The notes under the pieces were generated by a model, which saw nothing but the letters and a program-made list of their open reading frames with translations, did not search any database and was not told the DNA's origin. A stretch of 64,000 nucleotides of DNA, from positions 5,988,119 through 6,052,118 of the forward strand of contig WMCF01000030.1 in NCBI GenBank assembly GCA_009792885.1, read 5' to 3'. The position numbers were made by a program, and so were the translations under genes. Source of the stretch: Eremophila alpestris peregrina (Eukaryota; Chordata; Aves; Passeriformes; Alaudidae). Each line of letters starts with the position of its first letter. Position 1 is the first letter of the stretch. Shown one piece after another: positions 1 through 13,219 of this stretch.

Positions 1-3000
1 TTGATCATAAGCTCTCAGGGAGAAAACGTATTTTCCAAATATATGCATATGATATGAAGCAAAGCAATCTGTGGGCATGATGAAACGCTGGTTTTCATTA
101 AATATTTCGACAGATGGTTAACTTTTTAAAAATTAGATTTCCTTCATAATTTCAAGTGACACAGCTAAACAAAAAAAGCAAACTGTTAATTGAAATAGGT
201 AAATTTTTCTGTTGCATTAAATAATACAGTTGTTTTGGAAGCAAATGTATTTAGAGTCTTTTTATGCTACTTATAGATATTGCATATGTTTAGAATAAAG
301 CATGGCTTTGTTTAAATGCTTTTCTGTCAGACAGCTTATTAAGCTTCCCTATGGCCTACAAACAGACTGATGTTTGTAGTCTCAGTAGTCTCATCACTGT
401 CAGATTGTAGGAAGGATCAGAAAATCCCCTCCTTGTGGTAAATTTACAGGAAAAAAATACAGGACAAAAAGGAATTGTATCATTTTTACAGCTGTAAGGA
501 TGTATGTTTTGCATTCCTTGTCAGTATGACTCTTTTTGCTTTTGTCTTTCTAGATACAGAAGTCTTTCTTTTTACTTCCTTTTTTTTTCTTTTGTACAAT
601 CAGTTATTTTCAGAGCACAAAAAATCATGAAAAAATAATGAAGTGATACCTCAAAGGATGGCAGTTTTATGTGTTGTGAGGAGGACAGATTGTTCATTAG
701 CTTCATATTCAATACTATTCTTCCTTTTCTTTCAAAGTGTACCCATGATGCTCGTAGCAATCAGTGCTGGAATGAACTTCACTCTCCAGTTCCCATGTTG
801 AGACAGGCTCTGCATAGAAAGATGTGTAGTTTCCTTTTTAACTCTTGATCTCCTGCACTATTTAAATTATTTGAAGAAATAGTTGATGCTTATTCTACAA
901 TGTGATAATAGCATTCGGTGCAGTTTTAGGTGATGACTAAATAAATGTTTGTAAAATTGACTTTGTTGCATAAGAGGATATTGGGCAAAAAGGAAAAGCT
1001 ATTTATAGTCACCTTGACCCTCATTTTCAAGTACATTTGTATATATATTTTCAGAACCAAATGCCTTTGCAATTAAGAGGTTCATTTTTTCCACTGAATT
1101 CTGAGTCCAGTACTAATCAACTTTTATTATGAGATATATATTTGACTGTTTTTCTATCAGCAGTTTGGTACTATCATTGGTCAAATGAGTTGTTCTTACT
1201 TAATGAGCTTGCATCACACGCTTATGCAATTCTTTCCTCATGACTAAAATCTTTTCCAGAGAAGACACAAACTTTCAAAATGCTGCTTGGAAAAATACAT
1301 CTCTTCTTTGTGAAATTTCTGAAGGTAGATTTTTAGGACAGCACTAGTGCTATTATAATCAGACTGAATCAGAAAGGAAGATTCTCTGAAGACATAATTT
1401 CATTTTCTGTATGAAATCTATGTAGTGTTTGCATATTTGACTGAGTTTAAAATGAGATGTTTTAAGCACTTGAAAATTGTTACCTAAAACTCACTCCCAT
1501 TAAGCTTAACAGAAGTTTAGCATTTCTTGTAGGCAGTGAGCCAACAGATCTGTTCAGTTCATCTGTCTCCAACAGTCCTTGTTTAATTATACTAATAATG
1601 AGATAAAAAAGGAAAAAAAAGAACAAAATCTTCCTCCTCTCCCTAATCATCAGAAGAAAGCTCTGACAATCATGGGAAGTTTAGTCAGTAGCAGGTTTGC
1701 TTCAGTATTCAAAACATTACCTAAATGTCCAAAAAGTTTCCTGTCTTATCACCTCTGAAAGACTCTGAATGACCAAAGGTGTAATTTCAAAATTTATAAT
1801 GTTCTAAGTATTTGAGAGACAAGGAAAAATGCCAACAGTGGCAGTATAAAATGCCCGTCTCAGAGTTGTAAAGCAGTGAGATTTACTGTAATGAAATAGT
1901 TCTTTAAAGCATCTTTGAATTGCTGTGTATTAAGATCACCTTTAACCAGAGTCTAGTTGCTAACCAGTAATATTGAGTAATATGGAACTGAGGAACAGAA
2001 GTGGAAAGCTGAATGTTAGTCAGGGTAGGGAATTCATCTCATTGAATATGCATAGTTACATCAGAGCTGCTTCTGCTAGGATATTTTTCTGAAAAATTAA
2101 GAAAGTACAGTACGTTAAAATCTTCATTCATCCTACCCTGACATATATATCTAAAACAGGTCAGGTTAATACCTGGAAAGTGACTGTTGAGCATAAACAA
2201 AAGGAGAAACTTTGAAGTAGGCTTCTCTATTTTAGACACTGAGGATATTCCTTGAACAAAGAAACGAAAAAGACCATGAAGCAGATAAAGTTGAGATGAT
2301 GGTGTATTTTACTCTCATCTTCCTAGCATGATTCCTGCCTAACTATATGGTAATTTGACCCCTCCACAGGTATGATCTTGATATTTTGAGGGAGATTTCC
2401 CCAGCAGTCCCAGCTTTGATTTTGGTATTGTTATGTCTGTTTAGATTCCATTTGTAAATCACTTTATATTTGCTGGTTCTCCATTACCCATTCATTGTTT
2501 CTCCTTTGTTAGTGAGTGAAATGCAGTTGTACTAAATGTTAAAAACTGTGTATTTCCCTTTTCTTTCTTTCCCTCAGTGAGAACTGCAAACAAATGTAAC
2601 ACATTCTGCCAGTGGCATTGGGAAGGACAGGAGCGGAACAAGATCCCATGAAGTATTCTCTTTGGAACAGATTGAAGCTCTGAAATCAATATATTTTATG
2701 AAGCAATAATACTGAAAAGAATTCCCTCTACAACTAAGCTCTGGCTTCTTTGAAGTCTAAAAAAGTGGTGCTTTTTTCCCTATGAAATGTTATATTTCTG
2801 CATCAACACATTCCCTTGAGAACAGAACATGTACAGGGTAACAACGATCTATGAAGCAAAATGGGATTTTCGCAGCGAAACAAAAGTTCATTTCAATTTC
2901 TTGAGGAAATAGAGTGAAAAGAATATCAGCCATTTGTCATCATTGAAATTTCAGGAAAGCAGTTTACAAGAAATTCACAAAAGGTTAATTAGCTAGGGTG

Positions 3001-5124
3001 GGAGTGATTTTAACACTTACCTGATATAAATCAGCAACACTATACAAATTTGTGCAATCCATATTTGATCTAGAAATCTTAAATAGTGATGGGCCACATT
3101 TTTACTGATTTTAAGTAATAAAATGTTCATGGTGTTGAAATTACAACATTTCACAGTAATATATATATTAGTTTTGACAGTCATTTGTGACTAGAAGCTA
3201 AACGAAGGTCTGCATAAAACAGTCAGGATGTAGGAATTAGAAAGATAATTTCACTAGTTATGAATGGTGTAGACCACAGACAAGGCTTTTATTCATTGGA
3301 GAAAGGACTGAAATTAAGAAGAATGATCTGCTATGGATTATTAAAATCTTTCTTGATTATGTGCTGCAGCAGAGTTTTCTAGGAAAGAGATTTCAACACA
3401 CTGGACAATGGGGGATATGGAGATTTTTTTGTTTGATTTTTTTTTTGAGAGATTTTTTTTTTATCAGTTTAAAAATTCCTGTTTCATGCATGATAGGCAA
3501 TGGTAGAACAGGAAGAACAGTTTCTCTCCTTCCCTGTACTCCTATCTCTCTTTATGAACTGCAAGCCTACAGGAAAGGGAAATAGATCTATAGTTTAATT
3601 TTAATTTCAAAATATCACTTAATAGAGATATAATAATATGTGAGATAAGTATAAGAGGGGATTTTGAATAAAATGTTAGCATTTTTAAAGAGCACAGAAA
3701 TAGAATTTATATTGTACTAAACCATGAAAATGAGATTAATGCAAATTGACATGCATACTATAAATATTTCTAAACTATTTCTGTGCTCATAAGATTTCAG
3801 TGAAGCAATTTGTTTCATTAGCAGCACAGCAAGGAGAAGCAGATGACTTTCAGTTTTGCCTGGTTTGCTACCTGTCACCCTTTCCTCATAGCAAGGGTAA
3901 CACTAATTCTTCCTTCTGCTCTCTGCTGTCACCAGAAATTCTCTCCACCAAAGAAAAGAAAACAGATGATACAATTTGGCGAGAGTTGTATGCAATTTTC
4001 TGGCCAGGAAAAGAAGCTGTCCTTTTGACACAGCCAGAAAAAATATGCATAAATTGCATTTCCTCTGGTTTCTTCCTCAGTGAAGGCACAAATATCAGAC
4101 TCCTCCAAGATGCCAGAGATTGTCATTAATATTATAGGAACTCAATTGCCTTTGAAATATCTTTATAATTACGGTGTGAATTGTCTATAGGCTATGACAA
4201 GAGTGATCTATAGACAAAATGGGGAGACACACAATGGTATTGAATATGCCCCATTCCTACAAATTTTGCTAAAGTTTCATTTTAATTGTAAAATAAATAC
4301 ATAGGCATCTATAGGTGAAATATAAAAATCTTTTTAATTTAGGGAGATATCATTATGTGTCATGAAACAATAATTTATTATGCAGATCAATTCTGACTGA
4401 AGTCAGACCATTTGATAATATTGCCAGTGATGCAACAGATTCCTTGGCAAAGCTTCTTAAAACTAACATCAGAAAGGTTTTCAAGCTTGTGTTGATTTTG
4501 GCCTGCTACTCCACTTTACTCTTTTGACAGGAGAGACTTGCAGGACTGATCTCATGTCCCCACATTAGCATTTGTCACTGTTGAAGCAGAATGTTTGCAC
4601 AACAACAATGAAATGCTGTTTCCATTCCCTTTCTTGGATTTGTTCTTCCTTTTTTTCCTTTTTGCTTTTCTTATTTTTTTTAATTGAAAAAATATTGTCA
4701 TTCTCTATACAAATTGTTATTTTACCTTCCATGAAAAATTTTATGTTCCGTATTAATTCAGATATTGACCTTGGAGATGGTCCATTTCCTATGTTCCAAT
4801 TTTTTTCTTGGTAAATTAACAGGACTGAAAAGTTCTTTCTCACAGGAAAAAAAAGAAGAGGTTAAAAGAAAGTCCTCACATAACAATTGCTCTCTGACAT
4901 GGAAAGAATTCCAAAAGACAAGAGATTACAATGGTATATCCCAAAGGATTATTCTAGAGAAAAGAACCTTATTAATGTAACAACAGAAGAGGTCACATTC
5001 ATTCTAGCAGACCAAATACAGTGATTGAGACCAACTTGTTGTACTGGTTTTTAGACTTAAAGAAATACTGTTTACTTAAGAGAATAGGTTAATGTTTGCA
5101 TTCTCATTTAGATGGAATTTCAGA
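1..5124. other. Unique AT-rich sequence, no gene recognised
   Basis: I see no gene, RNA or transposon that I recognise here. Reading frames on both strands are short. The longest, 109 codons on the plus strand at 3800-4129, has no domain, signal peptide or splice context that I recognise, and the opposite strand of the same DNA is also open in two frames, which suggests chance. T-rich runs occur near 3424-3465 and 4640-4690. The stretch could be intergenic or intronic. Confidence 0.6.
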
Positions 5125-5506
5125 ACAAGGTCATTTGGTTTGTTCAACCCAGAGAAGAGGAGACTGAGGGGTGACCTCATTTAATTTACAACTTCCTTGT
5201 GAGGGAAAGAGGAGGGGCAGGCACTGATCCCTTCTCTGGTGCCCAGTTACAGGACTGCAGTTGTGTCAGGGGAGGTTTAGGTTGGATATAAGTAAAAACT
5301 TCTTCATCCAGAGGGTGATTGGGCACTGGAACAGGTTCCCCAGGGAAGCAGCCACAGCACCAAGCCTGACAGAGGATAAAAAGCATTTGGAAAAGTGCTC
5401 TAGGAGCATGGTGTGATTTTTGGGGCTGTCGTGTGCAAGGTCAGGAGTTGGGCTTTGATGATCTTTGTGGGTCCCTATCAGCTCAGGATATTCTATGATT
5501 CTGTGA
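5125..5506 (+). mobile_element. CR1 LINE, 5'-truncated 3' end
   Basis: This is the 3' end of a CR1 non-LTR retrotransposon in plus orientation. It covers decayed codons of the C-terminal part of ORF2, then the short 3' UTR, and ends in the diagnostic terminus at 5491-5506 (TTCTATGATTCTGTGA). Recognisable blocks are the 'GAGGTTTAGGTTGGATAT' segment near 5270 and 'GGGCACTGGAACAGGTTCCC' near 5322. Several stops break the frame, so it is inactive. CR1 copies are usually 5'-truncated like this because reverse transcription starts at the RNA 3' end. The minus-strand frames here are antisense shadows. Confidence 0.9.
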
Positions 5507-7832
5507 AATATTTGATTTTCTGGGCAAGCAATGGCACACAGACACACATCTATTTATAAGAATGAATGTTTTTACATGAAAACTGTTGAATTCACACAGT
5601 TTCATTTCAACAAACTGAGATTTTATGGACCACTAGCATAATTCAACATCAAAGGGTATTGACTGAGTTATCTGGAACAACCTGAGCATTTGCAACCATC
5701 TTGCTATTGTTTTGAAAGAGCCAAATTCCTTACAGCTTTGATACCAATTAACAATGACTACCAATACTCCCCCAAAAATAATGTGTCTGGAGTAGCAGTC
5801 CTTAAATAAGAGAAATAAGTAAAATTTAAGTAATTCATGTCAAGGACTCATTTCTAGATCCAAGAGTTATAGCTTTATGTTGGCCAACATCTCTCATAAA
5901 AGAGTGGCCTTAGGGCTTGCACAGGTCTTGCTTAGAGCTAGTAAAGAAAGCAAGGAGAGAACCAGTGCTCTTGTCAGTGCTGACCTTGCAATGCTTGAAA
6001 TGGTTCACTCTACAACCCTCTGTTTACTTCATAAGGACTCATGAAATGAGGAAGAGGAACAAACTCTTCTGGCTAAAAATACTGGAAAAACAACTAATTA
6101 CAAGCTACTGAGTACGGAGAAACCAGGGAACTATGCTGACAAAAGACTCTCATATCTATGAGAATTATAGCATTGGTGCTGTCATCATGAGAACATAGGT
6201 TTGCACAGCCTACCATCTTGGCATTGTTGGGCTGGTTCTCTTTCCCCAGCAGAACTTTGGGGAAACCCTGAGTATGATTAGAATGGAATGCTATTTATTT
6301 TTCATATTCTACATTTTTGTGATTTCAAAACTATTTATCTTAAGATAGAAACCATAAAAAAGGAAAACAAACACTGAAGTTAATTTTGGCTTTAATGAAT
6401 TCAAATACTTCAGTTAGCACTGGAAACTTTTTATTTTATTTTGACCTTTTTACTTCACATTTTTTCCTGACTATCATGAAATATAATTTATTTTATGTCA
6501 ATAAAACATGGTAATATTTCACCAATTTTACTTCAGACCATCTAAAAAGCCTATAATCTTCATCCCTCACTCTATCCTATTTCCTGCCTATCTGGTTTTA
6601 TTTCTGAATAAAACCAAACACAAAATAGATTTGAAAGACTGAAATATGTGTATTAGTCAAATTATACAACCCAGTTATAATTATAGCAATATTTATTAGT
6701 TGAATTATACTTCTAATTCTCATCATTACTCTTCACTATTCATTGCACCAAATGTGCAGGAGGAATATGGCATTTTTGTTTTACTAGATGCACTTCAAGA
6801 TATAGGGTTTGTGATGAAATTTAGAGTAATAATTAAATGAGACTGGGCTGAGCAAGGTGGCCTGAAAAATTTGTAAATGAGCAGAGCAGAGATTTATTAT
6901 TTCCACACACATTGCAGATCACTGAAATAAGATAGATGAATATCCAAAATGTCATATTGTCAGCACTTGACATGTCAAGCCAGAAGAATATGTTGTATGA
7001 AAACTGTAAATGCACCTTAGGATCTAAATTATCGTTCATGAAACTGGGAAAAAAAAAATCTAAAAATACAATCACTTTCAACCTCTAAGCACTGTTGAAT
7101 GAGATATCCTCCATCTTAATGCTAGGAAAATATTCTGTCTTACCTCTTGATATATTTATAAGCTTGAATTGGGTAATTAGAGTAGTTCCAGTGAGAATGT
7201 AAGAAACACTCCATGGATGTCATATAAATAACTGATCATAGAAAAAACCAGGAATAAATAATTTGTAGCTTAAAAAACCCCAACCAAACAATCAAATTTC
7301 ATCTGCCCCTCTCCCCACCAAAAACCCCCAAAAAACCCAACAAAAGAAACCCCCAAGAAAACCCCCAAAGACATTCACTTGTAATTTCCAGGTGATCTAC
7401 AAAGAAATGATGTTTTCTCCACCTGTGTTTTTCCCTCGTTATGAAAGGTTTATGTGATCACATATCTTTATAATTTCTTCCGGTTTTACTTGTTTAACAC
7501 TTTCTTTGTCCTTGGACACATGAAAGGCTTTGTTCTGTTCTAACAACTTACAAGATAGGAACTTAGCATGTGGGAAAGCGGATGTAAGAGCACAGGATAC
7601 TTCATATCCCTGCCCCAGTTACACACAGTACTGAAGATGTGGATGGATTCTCAATATAGCCATAATGAACTTGTATCACATAACCTACTATTAACATATT
7701 TTCCACAAACAGACCTGGACTGCATTAATGACTGCATCTGCTTTCATCAGCCAGTCTTTCAGTTGTTTAAAGCTCTTTGGCTAATCATTTCAGCTTCTCC
7801 AGACAGCTGAAGTAGTGGCGCCTTGATTTTGG
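5507..7832. other. Unique AT-rich sequence
   Basis: No gene or repeat family is recognised apart from the A/C-rich tract listed separately. The short frames at 5917-6111 (+), 6833-7081 (-) and 7568-7810 (+) show no known motif. Confidence 0.55.
7268..7372. repeat. A/C-rich low-complexity tract
   Basis: About 100 bases are built almost only of A and C on the plus strand, in runs such as AAAAACCCCC. The complementary strand therefore has five or so runs of three to five G separated by T-rich spacers. The tract resembles low-complexity sequence seen in other bird intergenic DNA. A decayed poly-A or simple repeat is the likely origin. Confidence 0.65.
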
Positions 7833-8502
7833 CATGAGAACCTCATGAAGTTCCACAGCCCTAATCTGGGTTAGGGCAGCCCCAGACACAAGTGTGAGAA
7901 TTCATTGAGAGAAGTCCTGCAGAGAAGGACTTGAGGGTTCTGGTGGATGAAAAGCTGTAGGTGAGCTGGCAATGTGCACTTGCAGATCAGAAAACTAATT
8001 GTATCTTGGGCTGTATCCAAAGCAGTGTGAGCAGCAGGGTGAGGGAGAGGATTCTGTCCTTCTGCTCTACTCTTGTGAGATCACACCTGGCATAAAGTGT
8101 CCAGCTGTGGGGTCACCTATAAAATAAAGAGGTGGGACATATTAGAGCCAGTCTAGAGGAAGGCCACAAAGTTGATCAGAAGGCTCAAGCGCCTTTCCTA
8201 TGAAAACAGGCTGAGAGTTGGGATTGTTCAGCCAGGAGAAGGCTCCAGAGACACCTTATTTCAACCTTTCAGTACTAAAAGGAAATTTATAAAGAAGAGG
8301 GGTAAATGACTTTACACATAGGCAGATAGCAACAGGACAAGGGGGAACAATTTTGAACTAAAAGTGATTTAGATTAGATGTTAAGGAGAAATTATTCCCT
8401 TTGAGGGTGGTAAGGCACTAGAACAGGTTCCCCAAAGAAGCTGTGGGTGCGCCATTCCTGGAGTGTCCAAGGTCAGGTTGGATGGAATCCTGAACTCTAC
8501 CC
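7833..8502 (+). mobile_element. CR1 LINE fragment, ORF2 C-terminal region, tail missing
   Basis: This is a plus-strand CR1 relic. It starts in the reverse transcriptase thumb region ('AACCTCATGAAGTTC' at about 7840) and runs through the segment equivalent to 'NMSxQCALxAxKA' (7960-8010), 'YSTLVRxHL' (8060-8095) and 'LFxREKxxRxxxI' (8220-8260). It ends near 8502, at the codons just before the usual ORF2 stop. Many frameshifts and small indels mark it as old. The last 60-80 bases with the terminal octamer repeats are absent or too diverged to see, which is unusual because LINE insertions normally keep their 3' end. Confidence 0.85.
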
Positions 8503-8775
8503 AGCTGAAATTACCACAGTAGTGAAAGTAATTAAGCGTGTATATTATTTGACAGAGACATTTGTGAAGTCCTTGAATAGAGGCACTCAAGGCCTAACTA
8601 TACAAGGCCCGAGGATTCTGGCCCTCATTTAGTCCTGACTGTATTTTGTGCACAAGGCTGGCTTGGGGAACAGAAACCTTCAGAGGACCCTTCCCCTCTG
8701 CATTAACTTATGGTCCTGTAAAATGGCAAGAGAAGCTGACAGAATATCTAGTCCTGTGATATTGATATTTTTTTG

Positions 8776-8792
8776 ATATATATATATATATA
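8776..8792. repeat. (AT)n microsatellite
   Basis: An uninterrupted AT dinucleotide run of about 8 units lies just downstream of a T run. Confidence 0.9.
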
Positions 8793-9430
8793 ATCTGCAT
8801 AATATTTTTGAAGTATAGTAGGCAAAATTATAGAAGTTTTTTTTTTATGGCGTTCTTGGTCAAGTTACAAGTAAGATCAATGAGAGTTTTGTTACTGATT
8901 GGAAAGTTGTAGTAAGAATGGGTATAATATCTTAGCCTGCATTTTTCACAATAATGCATGTTTATGCATGTCTATTATTATTTCTGAATCACAGCTGGAA
9001 CACTAAAATAACCTTACACAGCTGGTGTTTTAAATGAAGCTATCATATGCAGCATTGAACATATATATGTAACTATCTTTTTCATACATTAATATGCAGT
9101 ATTATGCAATATGTAATAAATTATTTATTTTCACCTAGTGGGGAATATTTTGTTCATTGTTATTGCCTTTTAATAAACAACCTTTTAAAATTAGAGACTT
9201 TTCTTTGGATACTTTAGGTGGCAGTGGAAACTTTTGTAGCAGGAATACAGCGCCTACAATGTTGTGAGAATCACTGGGGAAGGAAAGGAATCTCTTTCCA
9301 AATGAAGAAGTCATATTTTCTGAGAATATAAACTATCTGCTTGTTTCTGATGCTTTTCTTTCAAATTCTTTCTTTACTAAATGCAAATTGGACCATTACT
9401 TAAGGAAATTATAAAAAAAGAATTTATAAG

Positions 9431-9451
9431 TATATATATATATATATATAA
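9431..9451. repeat. (TA)n microsatellite
   Basis: An uninterrupted TA run of about 10 units, likely to vary in length between individuals. Confidence 0.9.
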
Positions 9452-10999
9452 GAATAATTCTAACCTCCTTATACATAATTTCTGTTTTTTTTCAAAGCAT
9501 TTTCTTTGATATATATGTGCGTATACTTTTCTGAAGAGAAATTTGCAAGCTATTTTGGATTTAAGAAAACTCAATTCTATTCTTCAGCATATAGTCAATA
9601 TAATGTGTTCTGAATGACAAAATTGTAGCATTTATCCTAATCACTGCTACATAGAAATTCTTCAATATACTTGGAGATTCTTCTTCCGAGTGCCATTGTG
9701 TATATTTCACCTTTGTGTATTCACATGCCTACAGATGCAGAGATGACAGCACCATGCTTTTAAATTTGAAAAGTGTGGTTCCAATTGAAACCATTCTGCT
9801 TTGTGCTAAATATGAATTTGTTGAAAGAATACAGATTTTAAAAGATAAAATATAGAGATACCTACTATAGATGTAGCCCAAGCTTGCAATGCAGCTGCAT
9901 GACTAAAGCCATGTTATCTGATGAAGAAGTGAATGTATCTGTATATAATTGTATCACCAGTGACAGGAGAGAACAACCAATCTCACAGGTCCCCCATGAA
10001 ATATGGATGTCTTTACTGTAGATAGGATCACTCAAAAAATTTGGTTTGGTTCAGTTATTCTGTTAACTTGCTAATACATTTTTAAAAAGCAATTGTTGAC
10101 ATTTTATTGTGAAAGCTGTGACTTCAAAGACAACTTAGGGTTGATAGTGAATAGTGAATAGATATGATCATTAGTTACTTCTGTAAGTTCCTGTGTAACT
10201 AAGCTGATGAGCTCCTTTTATTAACTACAAGAGAGTTTCTGTCTGCACAGTGGTGGTATATTATTTGACCTGTGGAGTGACAGCCTTACTAAAAATAAAA
10301 ATTAAAAGGTAACCTCATCCTGGTCTGTGAAGGTTCAAGCACTATTTTTATGGAAGGCAAAAATAAATGATTAGTTATGAAAAAGTCTTTAGGAAAGAAT
10401 TTTTCAGACAATATAGAGTTCTGTAATCACCCCCTGGAGAACATAACTTACATTTGCAAAATTTTAGATATCTGTTGATTTCCTGTATTCTATCCCATCA
10501 AGGTACTGGCACTAAACTCACTGAAACATTTGCAATATCCACACTGAGTAAAATGTAAGAATACAATCCTGTCAGTATACATAACACATAATAATGTGTT
10601 TCATGCTTTCCAGTAAAAATACATTTTAAGGAAACGCATTAATATTCAATTTCCATATGAAAATAAGGAAAATATTCAAAGGTCAAATAGCTACCTTTGT
10701 GAGACATGCTAAGAGCTATTTTCTACATAAGAATCCACTGTGAAGGGGTGTCCTGCAGCCAAAGAGAAGGCATACTAGAGAGTTGGATAAAATATTAGAA
10801 AGTAATCACTAAAAGCAATATAAATTAAAATACATTAGAAGAAATAAGCCTGTCCATTTATGATGGAGTCACGTTACATCTGTTACCTGAAAAAGTGACC
10901 CAAGTTCTTCAGGCTTAATTTGAAAATGTCTAATAGCATTCAACATGAGGCCTGTGTTTTCCTGGGTTTTTTTGGCAGATGATAGACCTCTTCATGCCC

Positions 11000-11365
11000 C
11001 TTTCTTGTGGCCCTTAATATTCCTTGATAGTTTCAAGTCCTGGTGTGCTTTGGCTTTCTAAACTCATTCACTGCCCCTGCCCCTCGTCACCTGAGCCTAC
11101 TTCCAGTATACTTCTTTTTGATGAGTGACATTGGTCAGGAACTCATTGTACATACCCTGGGGGCTCTTGCCACTTTGCCTTCACTTCATACTCTTCGAGG
11201 TTGCCTATTTTTGAGATTGGAAGAGGTGATCCTTGGATATCATCTAGGTCTCTTGATCCCTATTATCTCCATGGTTGCATTCCTTGAGATTCTTCCAAGG
11301 AGATCCCTTCTCTCCTGAAGTCCGGGGCTGTAATCTTGATTTAGCCCTGCTCTCTCCTCTAGGCC
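11000..11365 (-). mobile_element. CR1 LINE fragment, ORF2 endonuclease-RT linker
   Basis: This is a minus-strand piece of CR1 ORF2 from between the endonuclease and the reverse transcriptase. Read on the minus strand it shows a string like 'ESRAKSRLQPRTS', a frameshifted form of the CR1 'SRAKSxxxxLDFRRA' block, near 11310-11365. Further on, about 11085-11160, it shows 'MYNEFLTNVTHQKEVYWK', matching the CR1 'MxxELLTxLxxKKEVYRR' block. It has neither a 5' nor a 3' end, so it is an internal relic cut off on both sides, probably by later deletion. The plus-strand frame at 11043-11318 is its antisense shadow. Confidence 0.7.
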
Positions 11366-12382
11366 TTTTTTTTTTATTTTTTTTTAGTCTAGAGACATAT
11401 ATCTGATGAAATTTCAGTGACAAAGGAAATATATGAACATCCTGAGATATATTTTCTATAATGTGATTATAGGAAGAATGCATAATAATATGCAAGAACA
11501 GAAATATGTGACAAATATTAGTAAATATAATGTATAGTAATTAATTTTAATCTGATTTTTTTCTGCCAAGATATAAAATACGCAGCTATGAATGAGTATA
11601 AATGTACATAGAACTACTTCAATCATACTTGGATGCTAATCCTATAAGATATTCCAACTCTAATGCAAAGAAATAATATGTCCCAAATACATCAATAAGA
11701 AAGTGCTTTGAAGAATTTGAAGAATGTAAATATTTTAATACAACTGTGCAACATCCTATTGTTCTTCATGCTGTATGCTCCATCATGAAAAGAAAGTAAC
11801 AATAAGATACAGAAGAGATTATCCTTAGGAAAAAAGTTCTAGGAGGGAAACTCGAATATTAATTTGGGTAAAATAAAATAAAAACAAATAGTGAGTGAGG
11901 AAAAACACTACTTTTCAACTACACCACCTGGAATGCAAACTGTAGTATCTAAGTGGAATTTGTACTTGAATTATTCTTCGGACCATTTGTCCATTCAACA
12001 CACACTGAAGAGAAGCACATTAATATAAACAATATACACAATTAACAAATTATTAAAGAAGACTTTATGAGATCATGGTTTCAAATGTGCAGTTATTTAT
12101 AACAGAATAGATTGAACATATATTGACAGGATGGCCAATTAAGGTGGCTGTAACTAACTTTTGCATATTACATTACCAACTAAAACATCTTGTTAATTTC
12201 TTTGTATTGTCACACAAAATGAGCTCCATATTTAAAAATATTTATTGCTGTGAAAATTTGATCATTAACAGCATTTACTTTGAAGCATCTTTAGTTATAT
12301 TGACTTTTACAGTGTTCATAATCTCTAAGGTAAGAGCATACTGAAGTTGAGCTGCTTGCTGAATCCCACTGGAGAACCCCTA

Positions 12383-12471
12383 GCAAAAAAAAACCCAAAA
12401 AATCCCAAACAACAAAAAACCCAAAACAAAACAAAAAAAATCCACAAAACCACTCCAAAAAAACCAATGTC
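12383..12471. repeat. A-rich/CCC low-complexity tract
   Basis: A runs are interrupted by CCC and CC groups, similar in composition to the tract at 7268-7372. Its complement is open as a Phe/Leu/Gly-rich frame, which is only a consequence of composition. Confidence 0.65.
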
Positions 12472-13204
12472 AATTTGGGACTGGAAAAGCATGAGGGGGA
12501 AAAAAGCTTAAAAAATTTATTAGTTTCCTTTGCTTCCTATGGAGATTTATACATTAATCTTGATATGATAAACAAAACAATGAAAGACTGACACTGAATT
12601 TCTTTCAGTGTTTTTATCTTACTTCATAATTCCATTCTACTGTGCATTCTTAAAACCTGAATACATTGTTTTGCTCTCTGAGTCCAATGGATTCTCTGAA
12701 GACTTGCAATGAAATCCTCAAAAGAACAAGTTGCAGATGTTTGGGATTTTTTTTAGTGATGTTGCTAAGAAATTGTTTGGGTAATTGGAAATTCACCATG
12801 GAAATTTATTTTGAATTCAGATGCTAAAGCCATGATCCATACCATCATCATATTAAATTTTATTTAGTGATTTGTATTTCTGAATTATAAATTGACTAAT
12901 CCTAAAGCTGTAATTCAGCTTCTGTTGCATTCATTTTTCCTGAAATCAATAAGAGTTTAAACCGAATAGTAAATTCAGCAAGAAGTCTTGATTTCAGAAC
13001 ATGCTTGGAGGCCTATCTAGCAGTCTACTGAGTCAGAGAAAATATTCTTTATCTCATTTTTAAATTTGGTGAAAAATTTTGTGTAATCTTGACACTGAAA
13101 GACTTTTTTCTCCTCTTTTTGCCTTTCTCATTGTCTTTCTCCTCTCCTGCTCACAGATCTTCTCTTTTATAGTCTATTTAGCTTTAGCCTGCCATATATC
13201 TTTC

Positions 13205-13219
13205 AAAAAAAAAAAAAAA
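13205..13219. repeat. Poly(A) run
   Basis: Fifteen consecutive A. No retrotransposon body is recognisable upstream, so it is treated as a simple repeat. Confidence 0.85.

Larger units (their letters stand above)
8503..10999. other. Unique AT-rich sequence with TA microsatellites
   Basis: No gene is recognised. It contains pure TA dinucleotide runs at 8776-8792 and 9431-9451. The rest is unremarkable AT-rich DNA with only short chance frames. Confidence 0.55.

Noticed and set aside
3800..4129. 109-codon plus-strand frame as a gene
   Set aside because: No domain, no promoter or splice context, and the opposite strand is open in two frames over the same DNA.
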